A DNA stretch of 64,000 bases from Prolixibacteraceae bacterium. Lineage in GTDB: Bacteria > Bacteroidota > Bacteroidia > Bacteroidales > Prolixibacteraceae. The stretch is from positions 124,001 through 188,000 of the forward strand of contig JAIBEY010000066.1 in the NCBI GenBank assembly GCA_019459525.1, read 5' to 3'. Below the pieces are notes generated by a model. The model was not told the DNA's origin, searched no databases, and saw only the letters and a list, made by a program, of their open reading frames with translations. Below, piece after piece: positions 46,905 through 55,886 of the stretch. Every line of letters starts with the position of its first letter. Position 1 is the stretch's first letter. The position numbers and the translations under genes are program-made.

Positions 46905-47540
46905 ATGGATTATAATTCTAATCGCAGTAAGTTGCCTTTGCCTGAGTATGGCAGAAACTTACAAAATATGGTCAATCATATTCTGACCATTGAAGATCGC
47001 AATGAAAGAAACCGGGCCGCCCGGACGATCATTGACATTATGGGTGCTATGTATCCATACCTGAGAGATATTAATGATTTCAAACACAAACTTTGGGACC
47101 ATTTAGCCATTATGGCTGATTTTAAATTAGACATCGATTATCCTTACACACCGCCGTCACCGGAATTTTTCAATACCCCGCCACTGAAGATACCTTACGA
47201 TACAAACAAAATTAAATATCGTCACTACGGAAAAACAATTGAATTTTTGCTCGAAAAAGCGGCAGTTCATGAAGATCCCGCAGAACGCGAATTGCTGATT
47301 AAACTGATAGCCAATCACATGAAAAAAAGTTATGTGATGTGGAATAAAGATTCGGTGACTGACGATAAAATTTTACTGGATATTGAAGAGCTTTCAAAAG
47401 GTAAAATTAAATGTACCGACCTGGTGCTTACCGAAACAAAAGATATTTTATACCGAAATCAGAAAAAACAAAACACAGGGAATAACAATCCTGGCCGTAA
47501 ATTTCAGAAATCTGACGATCGCAAGCAACAGCGCCAGTAA
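46905..47540 (+). CDS. DUF4290 domain protein
   Basis: 211 residues: MDYNSNRSKLPLPEYGRNLQ, NMVNHILTIEDRNERNRAAR and TIIDIMGAMYPYLRDINDFK, all matching the DUF4290 family of Bacteroidota, mostly helical and soluble. No function is known. It lies 54 nt before murA, as commonly in this phylum, so it may act in envelope or cell-wall control; this is inferred from position only. The C-terminus is Lys/Asn/Gln-rich. Confidence 0.85.
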   Translation: MDYNSNRSKLPLPEYGRNLQNMVNHILTIEDRNERNRAARTIIDIMGAMYPYLRDINDFKHKLWDHLAIMADFKLDIDYPYTPPSPEFFNTPPLKIPYDTNKIKYRHYGKTIEFLLEKAAVHEDPAERELLIKLIANHMKKSYVMWNKDSVTDDKILLDIEELSKGKIKCTDLVLTETKDILYRNQKKQNTGNNNPGRKFQKSDDRKQQRQ

Positions 47541-47593
47541 AATATCGAATTCGAGACTAATCTTATTTATTCACCCTCCTTTTCTTTCGCGAG

Positions 47594-48901
47594 ATGGCAA
47601 CATTTAAAATCGAAGGTGGTAATCAATTGCACGGAGAATTGCACCCGCAAGGCGCAAAAAACGAAGCGTTACAGATTCTTTGTGCGGTATTGCTAACACC
47701 TGAAAAAGTTCAGATTACCAACATTCCCGAAATCAGTGATGTCATCAAATTAATTGAAATTCTGAGTGAACTCGGTGTTAAAACCGAACGGCAAAACAAA
47801 GGGAACTACCTGTTTCAGGCCGACGAAATCAGGCTCGATTACCTGAAAACAGAAGCCTTTGCGCGAAAAGCAGCCAGTCTCCGCGGATCAATTATGATTT
47901 TAGGCCCACTATTGGCCCGATTTGGGATGGGCTATATTCCACAGCCTGGTGGTGACAAAATCGGTCGCCGACGATTGGACACCCATTTTACTGGTCTGCA
48001 AAAATTGGGGGCAACCTTCAATTACAATCCTGACGAACATTTCTATAGTGTCGAAACTTCAGGGTTAAAAGGAACCTACATGCTTCTTGACGAAGCTTCG
48101 GTTACCGGAACCGCCAACATTGTGATGGCCGCTTCGATGGCTGAAGGCACCACCACCATCTACAATGCTGCTTGCGAACCCTATGTGCAGCAGTTGTGCA
48201 AGATGTTGGTATCGATGGGTGCAATTATCGACGGAATTGGCTCCAATCTACTCTCCATTAAAGGGGTCAGTTCGCTAAAAGGCTGTACCCACCAAATACT
48301 TCCGGATATGATTGAAGTGGGAAGTTTCATCGGCCTTGCTGCTATGACCAATTCAGAAATTACAATCAAAAATGCAGGGATACAACATTTGGGGATTATC
48401 CCTGAACAGTTTAAAAGACTGGGAATTAAGATTGAAGAACAAAACGACGACTTGTTCATTCCGGCCCAGGAGCACTACGAAATTGAAACATTCATTGATG
48501 GGTCAATCATGAATATTGCCGATGCGCCCTGGCCGGGGCTAACTCCCGATTTACTTAGTATTTTTCTGGTCATCGCCACTCAAGCTAAAGGCAGTGTGTT
48601 AATCCACCAGAAAATGTTCGAGAGCCGGTTATTCTTTGTCGATAAACTGATTGACATGGGAGCACAAATTATTCTTTGTGACCCGCACCGAGCCACAGTT
48701 ATCGGACTCGACCATAAATATCCGCTCAGGGCAACCAACATGAGTTCGCCCGACATCCGTGCCGGGGTTGCTTTGCTTATAGCAGCCTTGTCGGCCCAGG
48801 GAACCAGTAAAATATCCAACATTGAGCAAATTGATCGTGGTTACGAAAACATTGACGAACGATTAAATGCCATAGGTGCCAGAATTACCCGATTGAATTG
48901 A
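47594..48901 (+). CDS. murA: UDP-N-acetylglucosamine 1-carboxyvinyltransferase MurA, Cys-to-Asp variant
   Basis: 435 residues; first committed step of peptidoglycan synthesis, adding enolpyruvate from PEP to UDP-GlcNAc. Lys22-Asn23 (GAKNEAL) is kept. In the active-site loop, PGGDKIGRRRLDTHFTGLQK has Asp121 where E. coli MurA has the reactive Cys115 (PGGCTIGARPVDLH). A Cys-to-Asp enzyme remains active but is insensitive to fosfomycin in other organisms. It follows the DUF4290 gene, so co-transcription is likely. Confidence 0.93.
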   Translation: MATFKIEGGNQLHGELHPQGAKNEALQILCAVLLTPEKVQITNIPEISDVIKLIEILSELGVKTERQNKGNYLFQADEIRLDYLKTEAFARKAASLRGSIMILGPLLARFGMGYIPQPGGDKIGRRRLDTHFTGLQKLGATFNYNPDEHFYSVETSGLKGTYMLLDEASVTGTANIVMAASMAEGTTTIYNAACEPYVQQLCKMLVSMGAIIDGIGSNLLSIKGVSSLKGCTHQILPDMIEVGSFIGLAAMTNSEITIKNAGIQHLGIIPEQFKRLGIKIEEQNDDLFIPAQEHYEIETFIDGSIMNIADAPWPGLTPDLLSIFLVIATQAKGSVLIHQKMFESRLFFVDKLIDMGAQIILCDPHRATVIGLDHKYPLRATNMSSPDIRAGVALLIAALSAQGTSKISNIEQIDRGYENIDERLNAIGARITRLN

Positions 48902-49027
48902 GCCGGACTCCGCTTGATCCATGAAAAAAACATCTGTTAATATTTCATAACGAAACAAGTGACTTTAACAAAGCTGTATTTGAATTGTTATTTTTGTTCA
49001 GGTCATAAGAACTAAAGATTTAGAAGA

Positions 49028-49579
49028 ATGAAAATGAAAATCACAATGCTTTTTATAGCTCTTTTTGCGTTGGCAATCGGAACAAATGCGTCGAACCCAA
49101 AATCCATGACAACTGGAACGAAAGAAGCAGTAATTGGGCTAAACATAGGAGATAAAGCTCCTGAAATCATCGAGAAAACGGCTGACGGGAAGGAACTTAA
49201 ACTGTCCTCGTTACAAGGGAAGTTGGTTTTGATTGACTTCTGGGCATCCTGGTGCGGACCATGCAGAAGAGAAAATCCGACGGTAGTTGCATCATACGAA
49301 AAATACAAAGACACGAAGTTCCAAAATGCCAAAGGGTTTACCGTTTTTAGCGTTTCGCTTGATAAAGATAAAGCTGCTTGGAAACAGGCCATTGTGGCCG
49401 ATAAACTAGGCTGGGAAAACCATGTTAGCGATTTGCAGGGTTGGAACGCAAAATATGCAGCAGTTTATGGTGTACGTGGTATTCCTGCAAATTGGCTTAT
49501 TGACGGAGAGGGAATTATTGTTGGCAGAAACCTTCGTGGTCCAGCATTAGAGCAAGCAATTAAAGCGCTATCAAAATAA
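49028..49579 (+). CDS. TlpA-like thioredoxin-fold protein, periplasmic
   Basis: 183 residues with a signal sequence (MKMKITMLFIALFALAIG) and an AhpC/TSA-like thioredoxin domain. The active site is WASWCGPCRRENP. This is the TlpA/ResA type, which reduces disulfides or assists cytochrome maturation on the outside of the inner membrane; the partner is not visible. It is monocistronic, with a terminator after it. Confidence 0.88.
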   Translation: MKMKITMLFIALFALAIGTNASNPKSMTTGTKEAVIGLNIGDKAPEIIEKTADGKELKLSSLQGKLVLIDFWASWCGPCRRENPTVVASYEKYKDTKFQNAKGFTVFSVSLDKDKAAWKQAIVADKLGWENHVSDLQGWNAKYAAVYGVRGIPANWLIDGEGIIVGRNLRGPALEQAIKALSK

Positions 49580-49595
49580 ATATTCATGCGCAAAC

Positions 49596-49632
49596 AAAAA
49601 GGGCAGTTCGGTTAAATCGAGCTGCCCTTTTT
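49596..49632 (+). terminator. Terminator after the TlpA-like gene
   Basis: AAAAAGGGCAG (49596-49606) and CTGCCCTTTTT (49622-49632) form a perfect 11-bp stem with a 15-nt loop (extended by TTCG/CGA pairing) and end in a T-run. Confidence 0.85.
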
Positions 49633-49680
49633 GCGTTTTAAACCACCATGATGTCAGTTCACAATTTTTTAAAATGCCAA

Positions 49681-49714
49681 TTTGTCAATCGTAAGGCCTA
49701 TGGCAGTATATTTG
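49681..49714 (+). promoter_or_regulatory. Promoter of grpE-dnaJ
   Basis: TTTG (49681-49684), 22 nt, TATATTTG (49707-49714, exact -7). The spacing is slightly long. It is 36 nt before the grpE ATG. No CIRCE-type inverted repeat was seen around it. Confidence 0.55.
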
Positions 49715-49750
49715 CAGCTCCGAAAACGAAAATTTTAAAATTCAGGTACA

Positions 49751-50335
49751 ATGACAGAAGATAAAGCTAAAGTTAACGAACAACTTGAAAACGAAACGCC
49801 CGATTTGAGCGAGCAAAAAGAGGAATCGGCTCACGACAAAAAAGAATCGAAAAAAGATAAAGCTCATAAAAAAACAAAGGCCGAAGAGCAATTGGAAAAA
49901 ACAGAAACAGAACTACTTGAACTGAAAGACAAACACATTCGGTTACAGGCTGAGTTCGACAATTACCGCAAAAGAACATTAAAAGAACGGATGGAATTGC
50001 TGAAAACTGCCAGTGAAAGTCTGCTGGTTAGTATTCTCCCGGTAATTGATGATTTCGACCGCGCGATGCAAACCTTAGATGTTGTTGAAGAAGAAAGTCA
50101 CGTAAAAGACGGTGTTAAACTGATCTACAACAAATTTCAGGATTTTCTGAAGCAGAACGGGGTAAAAGAAATTGAAGCTAAGGAACAAAGTTTTGATACC
50201 GATTTGCATGAAGCCATTACCAAAATACCTGCCCCGACAGAAGAATTAAAAGGGAAGATTGTTGATGTGGTTCAGAAAGGTTATTATTTGAATGACAAAG
50301 TAATACGTTTCTCTAAAGTAGTTATAGGCGAATAG
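49751..50335 (+). CDS. grpE: Nucleotide exchange factor GrpE
   Basis: 194 residues. The first ~55 residues are a charged disordered stretch rich in Lys and Glu, then a long helix (LEKTETELLELKDKHIRLQA, EFDNYRKRT) and the beta-wing domain (VDVVQKGYYLNDKVIRFSKV). GrpE releases ADP from DnaK; dnaK is not in the window. It is followed 20 nt later by dnaJ. Confidence 0.95.
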   Translation: MTEDKAKVNEQLENETPDLSEQKEESAHDKKESKKDKAHKKTKAEEQLEKTETELLELKDKHIRLQAEFDNYRKRTLKERMELLKTASESLLVSILPVIDDFDRAMQTLDVVEEESHVKDGVKLIYNKFQDFLKQNGVKEIEAKEQSFDTDLHEAITKIPAPTEELKGKIVDVVQKGYYLNDKVIRFSKVVIGE

Positions 50336-50355
50336 CCTGATTTATTTGTATAAAA

Positions 50356-51507
50356 ATGACAAAACGCGATTTTTACGAAATTCTGGGAGTCAGCAAAACT
50401 GCGACTGCTGATGAAATAAAAAAGGCCTACCGGCAAAAAGCCATTCAGTTTCATCCTGACAAAAATCCAGGCAATAAAGAAGCTGAAGAAAAATTTAAGG
50501 AAGCTGCTGAAGCCTACGAAATATTGAGCAGTCCGGAGAAACGCCAGAAATACGACCAGTTTGGACATGCAGGAATGGGCGCTGGTCAGGGATTTAGCGG
50601 CCACGACATGTCGATGGACGATATTTTCTCCATGTTCGGCGACATTTTTGGTGGCGGTGGTTTTGGCGGATTCGGTGGTTTTGGCGGTGGAACGCGTAGT
50701 CGGGGACCACGTCAGCATCGCGGTTCCGATCTTCGCGTTAAAGTCTCACTTAACCTGTTAGAAGTCCTAAACGGTGTTGAGAAAAAACTAAAAGTAAAAA
50801 AATACGTTCCCTGTACCCATTGTAATGGCACCGGTGCCCAGGGAGGATCATCCTATTCCAATTGTTCCACCTGTAAAGGGTCCGGGCATGTTATCCGCAT
50901 CCAGAATACCTTGCTGGGACAAATGCAAACAACCTCAACCTGCCCCACCTGTAACGGCGAGGGACAAATAATTACCAACAAATGTGTGCATTGCCAGGGT
51001 GAAGGTGTTGTTAGGGACGAAGAAGTAATTACAATTAAAATACCGGCAGGTGTTGGCGAAGGAATGCAGCTCAATGTGGCCGGGAAAGGAAATGCCGGCC
51101 GACGTGGCGGAGTTAACGGCGATCTTTTTGTTGTGATCCAGGAAGATGAGCATCAGGATTTAGTTCGCGACGGGAACAACCTTATTTACAATTTGTTTGT
51201 AACCTTCCCCGAAATTACCCTGGGCACAACCAAAGAAATCCCAACGGTTGACAGTAAGGTTAAAGTTAAAATTGAGCCCGGCACTCAACCCGAAAAAATT
51301 CTTCGTTTACGCGGGAAAGGATTACCTGATGTAAATGGCTACGGAAAAGGAGATTTACTGGTTCGCGTACATGTATGGATACCAAAAAAATTAACGTCCG
51401 ACGAACGCAAATTATTGGAAAAGCTTCAATCGTCGCCCAATTTTATCGATGGTCCCGATCAGGCTGATCGGAATTTCTTCGAGAAAATGAGAGATATATT
51501 TGATTAG
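50356..51507 (+). CDS. dnaJ: Chaperone protein DnaJ
   Basis: 383 residues: J domain with HPDKN (about 33-37), a Gly/Phe region (about 70-115), and four zinc-finger repeats [36 protein letters not shown], then the C-terminal substrate domain. It delivers unfolded proteins to DnaK. Co-transcribed with grpE and followed by a strong terminator. Confidence 0.97.
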   Translation: MTKRDFYEILGVSKTATADEIKKAYRQKAIQFHPDKNPGNKEAEEKFKEAAEAYEILSSPEKRQKYDQFGHAGMGAGQGFSGHDMSMDDIFSMFGDIFGGGGFGGFGGFGGGTRSRGPRQHRGSDLRVKVSLNLLEVLNGVEKKLKVKKYVPCTHCNGTGAQGGSSYSNCSTCKGSGHVIRIQNTLLGQMQTTSTCPTCNGEGQIITNKCVHCQGEGVVRDEEVITIKIPAGVGEGMQLNVAGKGNAGRRGGVNGDLFVVIQEDEHQDLVRDGNNLIYNLFVTFPEITLGTTKEIPTVDSKVKVKIEPGTQPEKILRLRGKGLPDVNGYGKGDLLVRVHVWIPKKLTSDERKLLEKLQSSPNFIDGPDQADRNFFEKMRDIFD

Positions 51508-51528
51508 TTTACAACTCCAATTTCATAC

Positions 51529-51574
51529 AAAAACGACCGAAAAAATGAATGTTTTCATTCTTCCGGTCGTTTTT
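51529..51574. terminator. Bidirectional terminator between dnaJ and mltG
   Basis: AAAAACGACCG (51529-51539) and CGGTCGTTTTT (51564-51574) form an 11-bp stem around an inner hairpin (AATGAA/TTCATT), with A and T runs at the ends. It is 22 nt after the dnaJ stop and 18 nt after the mltG stop. Confidence 0.85.
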
Positions 51575-51591
51575 TTGTAATCTGATTTTGC

Positions 51592-52653
51592 TTATTGAAA
51601 GATCTCCATTGAATCGAGTGCAGCCTTGTATTTTCGGGCATTTTCGTTGTGACCCGATAAGTTTTTCGAAAAATTATGGTAGCCTGAAAAATCCTCACGG
51701 GCACACATGTAGATGTATTGCGTTTTAGCAGCATTTAAGACCGATTCGATACTCGAGATTTCAGGAAAATTAATTGGCCCCGGTGGCAAGCCCGGATATT
51801 TATAGGTATTGTAGGGCGAATCAACTTCCAGGTGGCTTTTCAAAACCCGTTTGATACGAAAGTTTCCCAACGCGAACTTCACCGTCGGATCAGCCTGTAA
51901 AGGCATTCCGCGTTTAATCCGGTTCAGGTACAAGCCAGCCACAATGGGTTTTTCATCCTTCTTATTTGTTTCTTCCTGAACAATTGAAGCAACAGTCATT
52001 ACCTCTTCAGGAGTTAACCCCCATTCCTTGGCTTTATTCTTTCGTTCTTCTGTCCAAAAACGTTTGTATTCCATCGACATGCGTTCCAGGAACTGATCGG
52101 CTGTTGTTGTCCAGTAAAACTCGTAAGTATTCGGAATAAACATGCAATGAAAGGTGCTTTGCGTAAAACCAAATTTTTCGTGAATGGCCGGATCGGTAAA
52201 TTTTTGAAGCAGTTCAACCGAATCGGGTTCGATATATTTGGAAACCGCCCCTGCCAATTCCTCGATAAATCTCAGGTTATTAAACGTAACTTGTACGGGC
52301 TGTTGGTTTCCCGACCGCAACATATTCAAAATCTCATTGGTATTCAACCCTTTATCCAGTAAGTATTTACCTGGCTTTATCGATTCGGCATATTTTTTTC
52401 GTTTGGCAACCCAGTTGAAAGCCTTGTAATTGATAATGATTTCATGCTTCTTTAAACTATCGACCACCTGTTCGTAAGTAGCATTGAGCGGGATTATAAT
52501 ACTTCCCGGGGTATGGATGTTGTGATCAAAAATATATTTATAAAGCTGGTAGCCTCGAAATCCGGCTACGGCAATGGCCATAACAAAAACAATAGTGATC
52601 CATTTATTCAGGCGGGGGAACAGCATAAGTCTGCTTTTTTTGATTACATCCAT
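51592..52653 (-). CDS. mltG: Endolytic transglycosylase MltG (YceG family)
   Basis: 353 residues with an N-terminal membrane helix (about 18-36), then the LysM-like and YceG domains: PGSIIIPLNATYEQVVDSLK, then SIVQEETNKKDEKPIVAGLY with the catalytic Glu, then QADPTVKFALG and NTYKYPGLPPGPI. MltG cleaves nascent glycan strands at the inner membrane and sets their length. Divergent from the flavodiiron gene. Confidence 0.92.
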   Translation of the reverse strand: MDVIKKSRLMLFPRLNKWITIVFVMAIAVAGFRGYQLYKYIFDHNIHTPGSIIIPLNATYEQVVDSLKKHEIIINYKAFNWVAKRKKYAESIKPGKYLLDKGLNTNEILNMLRSGNQQPVQVTFNNLRFIEELAGAVSKYIEPDSVELLQKFTDPAIHEKFGFTQSTFHCMFIPNTYEFYWTTTADQFLERMSMEYKRFWTEERKNKAKEWGLTPEEVMTVASIVQEETNKKDEKPIVAGLYLNRIKRGMPLQADPTVKFALGNFRIKRVLKSHLEVDSPYNTYKYPGLPPGPINFPEISSIESVLNAAKTQYIYMCAREDFSGYHNFSKNLSGHNENARKYKAALDSMEIFQ

Positions 52654-52865
52654 ACTAATTCTGGTTTTTTTGCATAAAAATAATCATTTCATTTAAAGTA
52701 CCTAAACTGAAATCAAAACCACAAACGCAGAATCAGGCTTAAATATCTGAATGAATGTTTGTAATATTTACCTTAAATTCTGAAGTAAAGAAATACAGTC
52801 GTATTTGGTTTGCCTGAATTTGCTTATTTTCGTGTCCGATTTAACATGAAAATAAAATATCCCAC

Positions 52866-54053
52866 ATGCACCAGGTTAATTTAACTGACAATATATACTA
52901 CCTAGGGTTTAACGACCGGAGAACTCATCTATTCGAGAATTTTTGGCCTATTCCGTATGGAGTTTCATACAACTCGTATTTAATTGTCGATGAAAAAATT
53001 GCATTGATTGATACTGTTGAACGTACTTTTATTGACGATTATCTCGACCAGATTGAAGCATTAACCGGTGGCCGTCCTGTTGATTATCTGGTCATCAACC
53101 ACATGGAGCCCGACCATTCAGGAGCTTTAAAAGCAGTTGTTACCAAATACCCAAACATCACACTTGTTGGCAACAAAAAAACCTTCGACATGGTGGCCAA
53201 CTATTACAAGTTATCAACCCAAACACTCGAAGTTTACGACGACTCGGAGCTTCCTTTAGGGAAACACCGTTTATCGTTTACAACCATCCCCATGGTTCAC
53301 TGGCCCGAAACCATGGTAACTTTCGAAACTTCGGAAAAGATTTTATTCACCGGCGATGCCTTTGGCTCATTCGGGACTCTGGATGGTGGCATTTTTGACG
53401 ACGAATTGAATATGGCCAGTTACGAAGAAGAACTGATGCGGTATTTTACCAATATTGTTGGTAAATATTGTCCACATACACAGCGAGCACTTAAAAAAGT
53501 ACAAACACTGGATGTTAAAGTACTAGCCCCGACACACGGCCCTGTTTGGCGAACTGACCTGAATTACATTCTCGGCAAATACGAGAAATGGAGCAGTTAT
53601 GCGACCGAAACCGGCGCAGTAATTGTTTACGGCTCGATGTACGGGAATACAGCAAAAATGGCCGATGTCATTGCCCGCCAGTTGTCTGTTCGCGGGGTAA
53701 AAAATATTCGCGTTTACGATGCCTCCAAAACACATGCATCGTACATTATCAGCGATATTTTCAAATACAAAGCTTTCATTATCGGAAGCGCTGCCTATAA
53801 CAACGAACTGTTCCCTGCGGTGGAAAGCCTGGTGACCAAAATTGAACACATGGGCATTAAAAATCACCTGCTTGGTATTTTTGGCTCCTATGGCTGGAAT
53901 GGCGGCGGCGTAAAAAATCTGCAGAAATTTGCTGAGAACATCAAATGGGAAGTTGTTTACGAACCCGTTGAAGAAAAAGGAACTTTGAAAAAGGAAAAGT
54001 TCGGTCAATGCCTTGAACTTGCCAATGCAATGGCAGACAAACTGTTAAGCTAG
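52866..54053 (+). CDS. Flavodiiron protein (A-type flavoprotein, FprA family)
   Basis: 395 residues: a metallo-beta-lactamase-like di-iron domain (about 1-250) with the ligand set HMEPDH at 79-84, GDAFGS and APTHGPVW, then a flavodoxin domain (about 255-395) with the FMN loop YGSMYGNTAKMAD. Such enzymes reduce oxygen or nitric oxide to protect anaerobes. Rubredoxin is not encoded next to it, so the electron donor is unknown. The first ATG is used; it is divergent from mltG. Confidence 0.9.
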   Translation: MHQVNLTDNIYYLGFNDRRTHLFENFWPIPYGVSYNSYLIVDEKIALIDTVERTFIDDYLDQIEALTGGRPVDYLVINHMEPDHSGALKAVVTKYPNITLVGNKKTFDMVANYYKLSTQTLEVYDDSELPLGKHRLSFTTIPMVHWPETMVTFETSEKILFTGDAFGSFGTLDGGIFDDELNMASYEEELMRYFTNIVGKYCPHTQRALKKVQTLDVKVLAPTHGPVWRTDLNYILGKYEKWSSYATETGAVIVYGSMYGNTAKMADVIARQLSVRGVKNIRVYDASKTHASYIISDIFKYKAFIIGSAAYNNELFPAVESLVTKIEHMGIKNHLLGIFGSYGWNGGGVKNLQKFAENIKWEVVYEPVEEKGTLKKEKFGQCLELANAMADKLLS

Positions 54054-54077
54054 AGAAGCATTCACACCTGATAAATG

Positions 54078-54105
54078 AGGCTGTCCGTCAATATACGGAT
54101 GGCCT
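54078..54105 (+). terminator. Terminator after the flavodiiron gene
   Basis: AGGCTGTCCGT (54078-54088) and ACGGATGGCCT (54095-54105) pair with two mismatches, followed by TTTTT. It is 24 nt after the stop codon. Confidence 0.7.
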
Positions 54106-54188
54106 TTTTCGTTAACTAGTAAGTCCTGAATCTTTGCATATTGTGGAAAACTATTTCTATTTTCTGAAGGAATTCCGGACTGAGAAAA

Positions 54189-54196
54189 TATCTTTG
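54189..54196 (+). promoter_or_regulatory. Putative -7 promoter element for the DUF4494 gene
   Basis: TATCTTTG is an exact TAnnTTTG match 19 nt before the ATG at 54216. No -33 TTG is seen at the usual distance. Confidence 0.4.
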
Positions 54197-54215
54197 CAAA
54201 TCAAAATTTTAGGCT

Positions 54216-54797
54216 ATGCAAACTTGGTTCGAGTGTAAAGTAAAATATGTAAAAATTGACGACGATGGTCGTGAACGAAAAGTTAACGAGGTTTACCTGG
54301 TTGATGCGGTAACTTTTACCGATGCAGAAACACGTATCATTCAGAATGTACAACAAATGGTTCGGGGCGAATTTGTCGTTGATAATATTAAAAAATCAAA
54401 TATTGTAGAAATCTTCCCCCACGAAGAAGGTGAATGGTGGTACAAAGCGAAAATTGGAATTGTCACTATCGACGAAAAGGCTGGTAAAGAAAAGAAAATC
54501 AACAACTATTTTCTGGTTGCTGCCGACGATATTAAACAAGCACTCCAGCGGCTGGAAGATGGGCTTTCCTATATTCTGGTGCCCTACCAAACAACCTCAC
54601 TGGCTATCTGCAATATTGTTGATGTATTTCCTTATTTTGGCGACAGCGCCAATCAACCAATCCCGTCAAACCTTAAGCCGCTGGCCCAGGTTACCAAACC
54701 CCAGGTTTTTGAGGATGAAGACCTCGATGTAGTTTATTCGGCTGACGAAGAGGAAGAAGAAGAAATTGAGGAAGAAGATACTGACGATCAGGAATAG
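54216..54797 (+). CDS. DUF4494 domain protein
   Basis: 193 residues. The sequence repeats one pattern twice: QTWFECKVKYVKIDDDGRER with VYLVDAVTFTDAETRI, then WWYKAKIGIVTIDEKAGKEK with YFLVAADDIKQALQRL; this is the DUF4494 family of Bacteroidota, whose function is unknown. The tail after about residue 165 is almost all Glu and Asp. It looks soluble and intracellular and stands alone. Confidence 0.85.
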   Translation: MQTWFECKVKYVKIDDDGRERKVNEVYLVDAVTFTDAETRIIQNVQQMVRGEFVVDNIKKSNIVEIFPHEEGEWWYKAKIGIVTIDEKAGKEKKINNYFLVAADDIKQALQRLEDGLSYILVPYQTTSLAICNIVDVFPYFGDSANQPIPSNLKPLAQVTKPQVFEDEDLDVVYSADEEEEEEIEEEDTDDQE

Positions 54798-54803
54798 ACC
54801 GTG

Positions 54804-54853
54804 AAAAAAGATCATTGTTAGTTGTTGCTTAAACAGTATAACTAACAATGATC
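54804..54853 (-). terminator. Terminator (minus strand) of the helical protein gene
   Basis: A perfect 14-bp inverted repeat, GATCATTGTTAGTT (54810-54823) and AACTAACAATGATC (54840-54853), with a 16-nt loop. On the minus strand it is followed by TTTTTT, so it terminates the gene ending at 54906; on the plus strand it lacks a T-run. Confidence 0.75.
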
Positions 54854-54905
54854 AAGTTAATTCCTCGCAGGGTAAAGTCAGTTACCGTTTTTTTCCGGTC
54901 CTGAT

Positions 54906-55616
54906 TTAATTGTGGGCTGGTTCGATAACCGATTTTTTCAGATTAATCATCACTTTGTAGAAGTTGAATTTGTCCCGCTGAATCGGGTCAAACTCGTAAT
55001 AGGCGTTTGCTATTCGGCAAATGTCTTTCACTTCGGCATAAATAGCATTAATTTCCCGCTTCAGGTCAATACTCAGTTGATCGCTTCCGTGAGAAATATC
55101 GAAGCAATTCTTTAATTCGGCCAGTTTCTCCTTATAATCCATCAAACGGAAAAGTAAATTTTTGTCGATACCACGGGCCAAAATCACCTGCTGCAATTCA
55201 GGAGTCATATTTCTCTTGAAGGTTGCCATCATTTTATATAAACTAAAATGATCGCCATTTTTTGCATCGCTGAAATAGTCGACGTACCCCAAATCCTCGA
55301 AAGTTTCTTTCAGGAATTCCTTGTCATGGCTGAAATCCACTTTCAATTCGGCACGAAAAACGGTAATATCTTTCAGTGCAGCAATCATCAAATCATAAAA
55401 TTGACCATGTTTTTCCAGGTGCTCCATGAGCGATTCCGGGGTGAAATATTGATTCATAATCCTGTCAATTCGTTCCTTCAGATTGCCAGCATAATCGGGC
55501 GACCAGTTTCGCCGGATGGAAGAGAGTTCGTAGATGTTCTCGCTGAATGATTGAGCGATCTTCCTGCAAGTCAGAATAGTTGCAGTTCCGGTCAGGCAAG
55601 TTGATATGACATTCAT
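54906..55616 (-). CDS. Unidentified helical protein
   Basis: 236 residues, nearly all predicted alpha-helical. The first 14 residues (MNVISTCLTGTATI) are weakly hydrophobic, with no clear signal sequence. I recognise no family. Aromatic residues and charged pairs (KNGDHFSLYKMMATFKRNMT, YYEFDPIQRDKFNFYKVMIN) are regularly spaced, and the two halves read as two similar units (each with FxxYKxMxxxKxxxxxxxQ-like ends), so an internal duplication is possible. It is monocistronic, with its own terminator, and is upstream of nothing functional in this strand. Confidence 0.65.
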   Translation of the reverse strand: MNVISTCLTGTATILTCRKIAQSFSENIYELSSIRRNWSPDYAGNLKERIDRIMNQYFTPESLMEHLEKHGQFYDLMIAALKDITVFRAELKVDFSHDKEFLKETFEDLGYVDYFSDAKNGDHFSLYKMMATFKRNMTPELQQVILARGIDKNLLFRLMDYKEKLAELKNCFDISHGSDQLSIDLKREINAIYAEVKDICRIANAYYEFDPIQRDKFNFYKVMINLKKSVIEPAHN

Positions 55617-55822
55617 AATCGCAAGGTTTAAATTATTGGTATATTAAAATATACGATATTTTAACCAAAAAGAATATGTTTAAAGTCTTTATTATCAACA
55701 TTGTGTTGTAGAAAATAATCTCAACAACCAAGAGCCTTGCACAACGGAAATAAGCTATGGTTTAAAAAGGGATGGGGATGGAGATGTGAATAATTCGAAG
55801 GACGAAGGAATTAACCGTTGGC

Positions 55823-55859
55823 AAAAAAAAGTCCCAACCAGATTGAACTGATCAGGACT
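55823..55859 (-). terminator. Terminator after typA
   Basis: On the minus strand AGTCC and GGACT (complement of 55855-55859 and 55830-55834) with an inner CAG/CTG pairing form a hairpin followed by eight Ts, 28 nt beyond the typA stop. Confidence 0.65.
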
Positions 55860-55886
55860 AATGTGTATTTGGATTACGAAAACGTA

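Noticed and set aside
53523-54008. 161-residue frame antisense to the flavodiiron gene
   Set aside because: It is complementary to a well-supported gene and has no ribosome site or family similarity.
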